From positions 1 through 6,990 of the forward strand of contig JACPFH010000526.1 of NCBI GenBank assembly GCA_016183075.1: a stretch of 6,990 nt of DNA. The letters are read 5' to 3'. Made by a program: the position numbers and the translations under genes. The DNA comes from Deltaproteobacteria bacterium. Lineage in GTDB: Bacteria; Desulfobacterota; Binatia; UBA9968. Numbering within the stretch: position 1 is the stretch's first letter; the number at the start of each line of letters is the position of its first letter. The notes beneath the pieces were generated by a model, which worked only from the letters and a program-made list of their open reading frames with translations, did not search any database and was not told where the DNA came from. Of this stretch, positions 1 to 6,567 are shown piece after piece.

Positions 1-1
1 C

Positions 2-481
2 GAAAGCCGTACTCCCCTCGCGCGCTCAGCCATCGGCATGGCCGTACGGGCAGGAGCGCCCAAGCCGGATATCAGCTCGGTCGAGGCGCTGAAACGCACG
101 CTCCTGCAGGCGAAATCCATCGCCTACTCCGCCAGCGTGAGCGGCCGCTATATCTCTACCGAGCTGTTGCAGCGCCTTGGGATAGCCGACCAGGTGATAG
201 GTAAGTGCCGGAGAATCGAGGGCGAGCGAGTCGGCGCCGTGGTCGCGCGCGGAGAGGCAGAGATCGGCTTCCAGCAGATCAGCGAGCTGCTTCCCGTGCC
301 CGGGATAGACTATGTGGGACCGCTGCCGCCGGAAGTCCAGAGAGCCAGCATGTTTTCGGCCGGCGTCGCCGTAGCTGCCAGGGATTCGGATGCGGCGCGC
401 GCGCTTATCAAATTCCTCGCGTCGCCGCAGGCGATTCACGCCATTAAGAAAAGCGGGTTGGAGCCGATAGCAAATCGATGA
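2..481 (+). CDS. ModA-like ABC transporter substrate-binding protein, 3' part (5' end outside window)
   Basis: This is the C-terminal 159 residues of a periplasmic binding protein (type 2 fold) of the ModA-like group; the frame is open to the left edge and the real start lies outside. What shows it: the opening ESRTPLARSAIG followed by MAVRAGAPKPDISS, the usual 'this-state-is-valid then D-I-S-S-x-E-A' hinge region; then ARGEAEIGFQQISELL, the typical second-lobe strand and helix; and a C-terminal AARALIKFLASPQA helix with the K-x-S-G-L-E-P ending seen in this family. Such proteins bind a small oxyanion or another small solute for an ABC importer. The ligand cannot be assigned because most binding residues are missing here. 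No permease or ATPase gene follows; the next genes are convergent. ModA-like proteins without modBC neighbours are common in soil proteobacteria, so molybdate transport should not be assumed. The ATG at 38 is an internal methionine, not the start. Confidence 0.85.
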   Translation, partial: ESRTPLARSAIGMAVRAGAPKPDISSVEALKRTLLQAKSIAYSASVSGRYISTELLQRLGIADQVIGKCRRIEGERVGAVVARGEAEIGFQQISELLPVPGIDYVGPLPPEVQRASMFSAGVAVAARDSDAARALIKFLASPQAIHAIKKSGLEPIANR

Positions 482-575
482 ACCGCTGCTCCATCTGACG
501 GCGGCCGCTGGTGAGCTGCATTTTGTATCGGGCCAGCACCAAGCCGCAAATTTCCCGTTATCGTGAATCTATGGC

Positions 576-592
576 CGGGCAGAGCCCGCTCT
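576..592. other. Overlapping short inverted repeats in the convergent intergenic gap
   Basis: The 116-bp gap between the two convergent genes (482-597) contains two overlapping dyads close to the stop codon of the metallo-hydrolase gene. One is CGGGC-AGA-GCCCG at 576-588. The other is AGAGC-CC-GCTCT at 581-592, and the two are mutually exclusive. Either could form a short hairpin on either transcript. Neither is followed by a T run on either strand, so this is not a convincing intrinsic terminator. A NotI-type palindrome (GCGGCCGC) sits at 501-508. Nothing else recognisable was seen in the gap. Confidence 0.25.
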
Positions 593-597
593 ACCGC

Positions 598-1392
598 TCA
601 CTGCATCCGCCAGGAGAGCACGACGATCTCGGTCGGCTCGGGGAGTTCGGATTTGGCTATTCTCAGGATTCTGCCGTCGATCCGTCTCACGCGCGCGTGC
701 TCGCCGACATACTCCTCCACGGCGCCGTCCCACCAGTAATGTTGGGGAATGGCAATTCTGGGACCGACCTGCTTGGTGACCTCGCGGGCCTCGCGCGCCG
801 TGATCGTGTAAAAGCCGCCGGCGATGGGAACCAGCAGGACATCGATCTTGCCGAGCATCTTGAGCTGAGGCGGCGTCAGGTGGTGGCCAAGATCGCCGAG
901 GTGCGCGATGCACACGCCGTCGACCCGAAACACAAAGATCGCGTTCTTTCCTCGTTGAAGCCCCTGGCTTTTGTCGTGGTAGGCGGGCACCGTGTAGACG
1001 GAGATGTCGCGCACGCTCGTATAAATGGGACGCCAGTTCTCGCCGCTTGAAGTGAGCCCTTCGAGGACGACAGGGTTGCCCTTGGCCATCCAGACGTTAC
1101 TGTGGGGTTGGTGCTGATGGCTCGTGGTGACGATATGCTGGGGCAGGGAAGGCCAGGGAAGGTCATTGCGCACGTGCGGGTCTGTGAGAACCCGCGTTCC
1201 TTTGGATGAGGTGAGCTGAAACGTCGAATGGCCGAACCACTCGATCGTGACGGCGTTGGCGCTCGTCGTCGCTGCGACTTTTTTGACGACCTCGACTTCG
1301 TGACAGAAGCTCAGCCCGACCTTGGGCAAGAGGAAGACGACTGCCAGCGCTAACAGAATAGCATTCATCGCTTGGCGCCGCCTGCTGCTCAT
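598..1392 (-). CDS. Secreted metallo-beta-lactamase-fold hydrolase (UlaG-like, COG2220 type) with altered HxHxDH motif
   Basis: 264 residues from the ATG at 1392. The N-terminus MSSRRRQ followed by a hydrophobic core (about residues 11-22) is a signal peptide, with possible cleavage near GLS-FC (28-30), so the protein should be exported. The mature part follows the UlaG-like layout: IEWFGHSTFQL (50-60), LTDPH (69-73), the metal motif at 91-97, then VPAYH with His139, HLGDLGH with Asp167, the long LLVPIAGGFYTI strand, and IPQHY with His218. The metal motif reads S-H-Q-H-Q-P-H: His92, His94 and His97 are present, but the Asp of HxHxDH is Pro96. Substrate unknown. The gene lies 17 bp after the vWA gene and probably ends the operon. 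The ATG at 1392 is preferred because it gives the basic n-region and lies downstream of AAAGGT (1405-1410); ATG 1368 is a possible alternative start. A GTG at 1492-1494 is in frame but would overlap the upstream gene by 85 bp. Confidence 0.88.
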   Translation of the reverse strand: MSSRRRQAMNAILLALAVVFLLPKVGLSFCHEVEVVKKVAATTSANAVTIEWFGHSTFQLTSSKGTRVLTDPHVRNDLPWPSLPQHIVTTSHQHQPHSNVWMAKGNPVVLEGLTSSGENWRPIYTSVRDISVYTVPAYHDKSQGLQRGKNAIFVFRVDGVCIAHLGDLGHHLTPPQLKMLGKIDVLLVPIAGGFYTITAREAREVTKQVGPRIAIPQHYWWDGAVEEYVGEHARVRRIDGRILRIAKSELPEPTEIVVLSWRMQ

Positions 1393-1404
1393 TGCTCTCT
1401 GCTT

Positions 1405-1410
1405 ACCTTT
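1405..1410 (-). promoter_or_regulatory. Probable Shine-Dalgarno of the MBL-fold gene
   Basis: AAAGGT on the minus strand begins at the last base of the vWA gene's stop codon and ends 12 nt before the ATG at 1392. The spacing is a little long, and a purine stretch AGAGAG lies closer (1395-1400). It favours the 1392 start over 1368, but not decisively. Confidence 0.35.
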
Positions 1411-3674
1411 CAGATCAACCCCCACTTGCGCCGCAGCCACCATTCGCTTCCAAGCAGGGTGAGAATCAGGAAAAAACCCCAGAGCGTGTTCCACACCTGA
1501 ATCTGGTGCCGCTCGACGATCTCGGAAGGGGCGATTTTCTCCAGCCTCGTCGCCATGGCTTCCAGACTCTTTTCATTCCAGGCCGAGATCGGGATGAATT
1601 CGCCGCCGCTCGCTGTGGCGATCTGTTCGAGCAGCTCGGGACGAGGCCGGCCGTCCGAGCCTTCTTCAAAGGCGAAGGCGACGGAGAAGTTTTTGCTTGT
1701 CTTTCCGAGCAGCCTGCCCGCCAGACGCGCCTCCGCCTCGATTCGATACGATCCCTCTTTGGCCGGCGTGAACAGGGCGGTAAACTCACCCTCCGAGGGC
1801 TCCGCAGTGGCTTCCAGAGGGAACTCTTCGCCATCGGGGCCGACGACACGGAGCCTGACCGTCGCATTCGACGCGGGGGTGAAGTCGTCCTTGAAAACCC
1901 GGATCTTAAAGTCCATCTTCTCTCCGGGTTTGCGAGCGCCTCCGATGGAGCCGATCTGGACCTGCTCAAAGGCGGGCTCCTGCGCAAGCCACCGAACCCC
2001 CTGCCGGACAAGCTTGAGGTGGTGCTGCGGGCTTTCCTTCCCGCCCACGGCGATAAAGTTCCACCGCCACAGGTCGTCGCTCATGAACGCAAGGCTGCGC
2101 CCTTTGCCGAATCGTCCCACCGCCAAAAGCGGCGCTCCGCCACGGCCGCCATTCGCGTTCGCCAGGAGCAGGGTCTCCCCTCTGACCCGACGCACCCGAT
2201 TCAAGGTCGTCAGAGCCGGTAGCTGTTTCCATGCTTGCTCGTTGCCTTCGGTGTCCGCGCGCAGGCGCGTGACCGGATGAGCTTTCCCGGCAGGGGCCAG
2301 GACCGCACGCATTTCGGTGCCGATCTCGTAACTGCTCTTGCCGTCCATCTCCACGGGCAGGACCTCGCCGAGCGGGCTCTCGGCGTAGCCCCCGCTATCG
2401 AAAGAACGCGTCCCTCCCAACATCGCGAGTCCGCCGCCGTCTCGGACGAAATCCCTGACCTTTTCCAGGTAGACGATGTTGAAGTACGACCGGTGGGAAA
2501 AATCGTCGAGGACGAGGACGTCGAAGTTCCGGAGTTCTTCCAGGAAGATCTCATCGATCGGAAAGGGAATCAGGCTGAGATGGTTGTCCGGCACGTCGAC
2601 GCTGTCGGTCGGGGTGCGCAGAAACACGAAAGAGACGAGATCGATCGAGGGGTCCTGCTTGAGCGCCAGGCGCAGGAAGCGGTAGTTCCACGACGGCGAG
2701 CCCGACAGCGTCAGGACCCGGATTTTGTCCCTTTGCACGTCGACCTTGAACTCCCGCTGGTTGTTTTGCGCGATCGCTTCTCCGGGCTGCACGGGAATGC
2801 TCAGCGTGAAGCTATGGGGGCCGATCTCCCTGGGCGTGTAGCTCAGGCTCAGCCGCGTTTCGAACGGGTCCCGGTCGATCGTGATCGAGCGACTTGCGAT
2901 GAGGCTTTTCCCATGGTTGAAATAGAGCGGAACGGTTTTTCCTGCAAGCCCGTGAGCCCGAACGGAAAACTCAAACTTGACTTCGCGGCCGCGGAAAGCG
3001 AAATCGGGGATATTCAGATCGGCGATGCGCAGGTCGGTGTAACCTCGCGTTTCTCCGACACCCACGGCGAAAACGGGCACGGGCAGGGAGGGCGCCTCTG
3101 CGGTGGGTGTTGCCTCCCTGTCCGTGATCCCGTCGCTAAAAAGCAAAATGGCCGAGCCCGGTCCTGCGCGGCGGCTCGCTTCCCGCACAGCCTCCCACAA
3201 TCGTGTTCCCCTTCCCTCCGCTTTGAGCTGAGGGATCGACTGGGCCGTAGTAGTTTCCAGATCGGTGCTGAATTGATACAAGCGAAGTTCGTAGTCGCGC
3301 GCGAGTCTCCGGAGCAAAGGCTCTTTTCCCGCCAAGAGTTTCTCCTTGACGAGGTCGATTCGGGTCGGTCTCGAATTCGGAATTTGCGCCGGGCCGGGGC
3401 TCGCGGGCAAGCCCATGCTTTGAGAGGCATCGACCACCACGGTCAACGACCGGCGCAGCTTTATCGTTTGCTGCGCGATCAGGCCGGGGCTTAGCAAGAA
3501 GAAGAGGAGGACGCCGTAAACGAGCCCGCGCAGGACAATCAGGGTCCAAGATTTCGCCGGGGACAGACGCTCGCGCAGGCTTCGGAGCTGGAAGAAGAGG
3601 AGGGCCAGTACGCCGAAACCGATCACAAGAACGGCCCACCACGGAAGGGGGCTCAAAAAAAAGATTTGGTTCAT
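1410..3674 (-). CDS. Membrane-anchored vWA protein with glutamine-amidotransferase-like domain
   Basis: 754 residues. Two N-terminal membrane segments (about 11-30 and 44-66) are separated by a short basic loop. A vWA domain follows (about 76-212) with an intact metal site: D82-x-S84-x-S86, Thr157 in GRGTRLWEAV, and Asp181 in LLFSDG. Next come a beta-sandwich (about 214-312), a class I glutamine-amidotransferase-like domain (about 318-565, starting RVLTLSGSPSWNYRFL), a second beta-sandwich (about 573-665), a short TASGGEFIPIS segment typical of these proteins, and a final membrane helix (about 728-746) with a basic RRKWGLI tail. The positive-inside rule puts residues 67-727 in the periplasm. 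The amidotransferase elbow reads LAMLGGTRSF and has no Cys; indeed no cysteine occurs anywhere in the protein. Family members sit in MoxR/DUF58 clusters and their role is poorly known. The ATG at 3674 is 2 bp after the DUF4159 stop, which suggests translational coupling. A GTG at 3848 would add 58 non-family residues inside the upstream gene. Confidence 0.9.
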   Translation of the reverse strand: MNQIFFLSPLPWWAVLVIGFGVLALLFFQLRSLRERLSPAKSWTLIVLRGLVYGVLLFFLLSPGLIAQQTIKLRRSLTVVVDASQSMGLPASPGPAQIPNSRPTRIDLVKEKLLAGKEPLLRRLARDYELRLYQFSTDLETTTAQSIPQLKAEGRGTRLWEAVREASRRAGPGSAILLFSDGITDREATPTAEAPSLPVPVFAVGVGETRGYTDLRIADLNIPDFAFRGREVKFEFSVRAHGLAGKTVPLYFNHGKSLIASRSITIDRDPFETRLSLSYTPREIGPHSFTLSIPVQPGEAIAQNNQREFKVDVQRDKIRVLTLSGSPSWNYRFLRLALKQDPSIDLVSFVFLRTPTDSVDVPDNHLSLIPFPIDEIFLEELRNFDVLVLDDFSHRSYFNIVYLEKVRDFVRDGGGLAMLGGTRSFDSGGYAESPLGEVLPVEMDGKSSYEIGTEMRAVLAPAGKAHPVTRLRADTEGNEQAWKQLPALTTLNRVRRVRGETLLLANANGGRGGAPLLAVGRFGKGRSLAFMSDDLWRWNFIAVGGKESPQHHLKLVRQGVRWLAQEPAFEQVQIGSIGGARKPGEKMDFKIRVFKDDFTPASNATVRLRVVGPDGEEFPLEATAEPSEGEFTALFTPAKEGSYRIEAEARLAGRLLGKTSKNFSVAFAFEEGSDGRPRPELLEQIATASGGEFIPISAWNEKSLEAMATRLEKIAPSEIVERHQIQVWNTLWGFFLILTLLGSEWWLRRKWGLI

Positions 3675-3676
3675 AG

Positions 3677-4453
3677 TTACCGTGTCAGCCTTTTCCGGAT
3701 AAAGGGAACGTGGATGAGATCTTCTTTGTAGTTTTCGGTCATGGCGTAAAGGATGAGGTTGACGCCGAGATGAAAGGCGTCTCTTCGTTGTTGCTCTCCG
3801 CCGGGTGTGCACGCGTTGGTCCAGTTCCCCAGGGGGTCTCTCTCCCACGCTCCGCCGAGGTCGTTGTGGCAGTAGATGACCGGAGTCGCGCCGCCTACCT
3901 GGATGCCTTCGAGGTACGGGTGGACAATGCGCGTGCCGCCGACGCTTCGGAGCAGATAGTAGCTTCTCAACGCCGCATGCCCTGAGGGAAGGCGGCTCAG
4001 TTCTTTATCGGGGAAGATCTTCTTGAACTCCCGTCTGAGACTTCGGTCGAAGCCGTAGCCCGGCTGGCCCAGGGCATCGTCGGCGAGCAAGAAGCCGCCG
4101 TAAGTGAGAAAACGCCGCAAGGTCTCGATTTCTTCCTGCGTAAAGGGGTCGAAATCGTATTTTCCCGTGACGTATAGAAAAGGATAGGAGAACAAATCCC
4201 GGTCGGTAATCCCGACCTCGTGCCGTGAGGCGTGGGCTTCGACGCTCGTGCGCGCCATGAGCTCTTCCATGAGCGGAGTCACTGCGAGCGGGTGGGGATT
4301 CCAGTCGCCGCCGCGGTAGCGGATCTGCGCAAAGACAAATTGAAGCGGCCGGCTCCGCTCGCGTGGATGGGCGGCGCCCGCCCTGCGCGGCGCGAGGCCG
4401 GACGCCGCAAGCAGGGCAAAAGAAAGAAGGCGGAGAAAATCCCTTCTATGCAT
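3677..4453 (-). CDS. DUF4159 protein with twin-arginine (Tat) leader
   Basis: 258 residues. The N-terminus MHRRDFLRLLSFALLAASGL matches a Tat leader (R-R-x-F-L plus hydrophobic core), with a likely cleavage after RAGA (24-27). The mature protein fits DUF4159: FVFAQIRYRGGDWNPHP (39-55), then TDRDLFSYPFLYVTGKYDF (83-101), an LRRFLTYGGFLLADDALG strand-turn (112-129) and FDRSLRREF (135-143). The GGFLLADD portion resembles the flavodoxin-like core that relates this family to amidotransferase-like folds, but no catalytic triad is evident. Cys195 and Cys215 are the only cysteines. DUF4159 is usual in MoxR/BatA clusters, sometimes fused to a BatA-type protein; here it stands alone. Its biochemical function is unknown. 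The ATG at 4453 overlaps the 3' end of the BatA-type gene by 8 bp (ATGCATAG). No clear Shine-Dalgarno precedes it, so translation probably depends on coupling. A TTG at 4495 is in frame but would place a non-signal extension before the Tat motif. Confidence 0.9.
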   Translation of the reverse strand: MHRRDFLRLLSFALLAASGLAPRRAGAAHPRERSRPLQFVFAQIRYRGGDWNPHPLAVTPLMEELMARTSVEAHASRHEVGITDRDLFSYPFLYVTGKYDFDPFTQEEIETLRRFLTYGGFLLADDALGQPGYGFDRSLRREFKKIFPDKELSRLPSGHAALRSYYLLRSVGGTRIVHPYLEGIQVGGATPVIYCHNDLGGAWERDPLGNWTNACTPGGEQQRRDAFHLGVNLILYAMTENYKEDLIHVPFIRKRLTR

Positions 4454-6560
4454 GGCTTTTTTGCGCCAGCCAGCCCTCGCAGGCCAGGGCGGCAAAGAGC
4501 AGAAACAGGAGGGGAAAAGAGAGGTCCCAGCTCCTCCCGCCCTCCCCGAGCGACCCTAAGTTTAAAATCTCCGCGCGGATCGGATTGAGCTTCTCCCGGA
4601 TCTCCTTTTCGTCGATGGCTTTGAGCCGGGATTCGAGAAAAGGCGGGTTGACGGCATAACGCTGCGGGGGAAAAGCCGTGTCCGCCGGAGCGCCCTGGAA
4701 CGACAGACGATACACCCCGGCGAGATCGTTTTCGGTGAAAACCGCGGCCGCCTTTTCCCCTTCGGCGCTCGCGGCAAGCTCTTTTTCGCTGTCGTCCGGC
4801 ATGACGATTCTGAACCTCCTCCCGGCGTAGGACAGGGGCAAAGAGAAACTTTTTGGGCTGCCCACCATAAGACCGGGATCCGCGCTGCCTCGTTTGCCTC
4901 CGGCGAGATAGCTTACCACGAACTGCACGAGCGGAAGATAAGCGGTCTTGACGGGTAGATCGCTCCACTCTCGATCCGCGGCGGTGGTGAAAAACAGCGC
5001 CCGGCCCGATCCCACCTTCTTCTCGAGGAGAACCGGATTGCCGTTCTTTAAGGCGAGCAAGGTCGAGGCGCCGTTCGGCTCGACGAGAAAATAGCCCTGA
5101 ACCCGAGTTGATCGGAGCGACTCCTGGAGAATGCGCTCCTTGAGGCCTTGCAGGGCCGGGTGACCGAGATCGATCTTGTCGATCGTCTCGCCCGCGGAGG
5201 CCGCCAGGATCTTTTTGTCTTTCATCGGGCCCGGGAGGATCGCCGGCGAAGACTGGAAGAGTTTGCGGTTATAGTCCTCGATCTGCACGCGGTCGCCGAG
5301 GAAGAAAAGAAGCCCGCCGCCGCGCGCCACGTAGTCCTTGAGCTTCGGAACCAGGCTCTCCGGGATCGTCGGGACGTTACAAAACACAAGCGCTTGATAG
5401 GAATCGAAGTTAACCGAGCTCAAGCCCTCCGGGATCACCACGGTAGGGAGGAAAAGCGAAGCGTCGCTTCCCGCGGAGGGATTCAGAGCGCGAGCCAGAA
5501 AAAAGGTTTCGCTTTGGACCAAGGAGGTTCGCGGGTCGCCATCGACGAGCAGCACTCTAAGCTTATCCTCGGCCCGCAGCGCAAAATAACTAACGGGATT
5601 CCCCGCCAGCCCGGCTTTCTTAAGCTCCACCCGGCCGGAATAGGAGCCCGGCCGTTGGAGACTGAACTGAAAGCTTACGGCCAGTTCTCCCTGCGGCGGC
5701 AGCGAAACGAGTTTTTGCTCTCGGTCTTTTCCGTCGAGGCTTAAGACTACCGGTACGTCCTTAATCTCCTCGTCGCCGAAGTTAACGATCTGGGCGGTCA
5801 AATGAACGGGCATTCCCACGCCGATTCCCTGGCCTTCGAACTTGAGCTCTTTGATCGTGGCATTGGGAAGGCGGTTGCTCTCGCCGACCTTTACGATCTT
5901 AAGCGGGATGAGCCGGTCATAGTGCTCAAGCTGGCCGAGGCTAAAGCGGTCCCAGCCCGTCAGGTTCATGTTGGTAAAGAGCCAGATCTCCTTCTGCGCC
6001 GCAGGCTCTATGAGCAGCGCATAGGCGTGTTTTAACGCGAGCGCGAAATCGGCGGTTGTGGCGCTGAGCTTGATCGCTTCGAGATCCTGGAGAAGCAGCC
6101 CGCGCTCGGCTTTCAGGCGCGGCGTCGCCCGCGCGCCGTCATAGGTGGGGATCACCGCCGCCCGGTCGCCCACCTTGAGCGAGGTAACAAGCCGCGTGAT
6201 CGCCTGCTTTGCCTGCTCGAAGCCTTGGCCCCCTTCGCTCCAGGTCATGCTCAGGGAGTTATCGAGCACGACGACGATCGAGGCCGGGCCGCTTCCGGCC
6301 ACAAGTCCCACGCCGGTCTGGAACACGGGGTGGGCCAACAGGAGCACGAGGAGAATTACAGCCAGGGTTCGCAGCGCAAGCACGAGCCAATGGCGCAGCC
6401 GGTAACTGCGCGAGATGCGGCGTTGCGAGAGCAGGATGAAGCGCACTGCGGGAAAGCGAATTCTCTTTAGCCTGCGCCGGTTGAGCAGGTGGATCAGCAG
6501 GGGAAGAGAAGCGGCAAAAAGGCCGTAGAGGTAAGCCGGATGGAAAAAAAACAGGGACAT
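4446..6560 (-). CDS. BatA-type membrane protein: BatA N-terminal domain, vWA and amidotransferase-like domains
   Basis: 704 residues. The first 80 residues are the BatA (aerotolerance regulator) N-terminal domain: FFFHPAYLYGLFAASLPLLI, a strongly basic cytoplasmic loop (NRRRLKRIRFPAVRF to RSYRLRH), and a second membrane helix (about 58-77). The vWA domain (about 94-227) has D100-x-S102-x-S104 and a Thr-Thr at 168-169. The late Asp normally found in '(S/T)D(M/F)Q..GW' is Asn197 (LFTNMNLTGW). A beta-sandwich (about 231-330) follows, then an amidotransferase-like domain (about 333-555, LRVLLVDGDPRTS and VARGGGLLFFLGDR) with no nucleophile Cys at the elbow, a second beta-sandwich (about 560-640) and a C-terminal helix (about 679-697). 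The bulk is predicted periplasmic. It starts 7 bp after the DUF58 stop, behind GGAGAGGG. Known relatives are linked to MoxR systems; the name BatA came from aerotolerance in Bacteroides, and that role should not be assumed here. Confidence 0.9.
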   Translation of the reverse strand: MSLFFFHPAYLYGLFAASLPLLIHLLNRRRLKRIRFPAVRFILLSQRRISRSYRLRHWLVLALRTLAVILLVLLLAHPVFQTGVGLVAGSGPASIVVVLDNSLSMTWSEGGQGFEQAKQAITRLVTSLKVGDRAAVIPTYDGARATPRLKAERGLLLQDLEAIKLSATTADFALALKHAYALLIEPAAQKEIWLFTNMNLTGWDRFSLGQLEHYDRLIPLKIVKVGESNRLPNATIKELKFEGQGIGVGMPVHLTAQIVNFGDEEIKDVPVVLSLDGKDREQKLVSLPPQGELAVSFQFSLQRPGSYSGRVELKKAGLAGNPVSYFALRAEDKLRVLLVDGDPRTSLVQSETFFLARALNPSAGSDASLFLPTVVIPEGLSSVNFDSYQALVFCNVPTIPESLVPKLKDYVARGGGLLFFLGDRVQIEDYNRKLFQSSPAILPGPMKDKKILAASAGETIDKIDLGHPALQGLKERILQESLRSTRVQGYFLVEPNGASTLLALKNGNPVLLEKKVGSGRALFFTTAADREWSDLPVKTAYLPLVQFVVSYLAGGKRGSADPGLMVGSPKSFSLPLSYAGRRFRIVMPDDSEKELAASAEGEKAAAVFTENDLAGVYRLSFQGAPADTAFPPQRYAVNPPFLESRLKAIDEKEIREKLNPIRAEILNLGSLGEGGRSWDLSFPLLFLLFAALACEGWLAQKSHA

Positions 6561-6567
6561 GCGCGGA

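Noticed and set aside
576..592. Intrinsic terminator for either convergent gene
   Set aside because: The dyads are short (5-bp stems) and no T tract follows on either strand.
511..1050. A 179-codon plus-strand frame starting in the convergent gap
   Set aside because: All but its first 87 bases are antisense to the MBL-fold gene, and it has no domain signature and no convincing ribosome-binding site.
1392..2222. A 276-codon plus-strand frame
   Set aside because: Antisense to the vWA gene; composition and lack of motifs indicate a shadow.
2235..3494. A 419-codon open frame on the plus strand
   Set aside because: It lies wholly antisense to the 754-aa vWA gene, which has clear domains. Its translation is rich in Arg, Asp, Glu, Val and His with no recognisable motif, as expected of a shadow frame in GC-rich DNA.
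3675..3848. GTG-initiated N-terminal extension of the 754-aa protein
   Set aside because: The 58 extra residues are arginine-rich, lie within the DUF4159 gene and do not belong to the family; the ATG at 3674 gives the normal membrane start.
4279..4968. A 229-codon minus-strand frame spanning the BatA/DUF4159 junction
   Set aside because: Extremely Arg/Gly-rich and out of frame with two well-supported genes that it overlaps.
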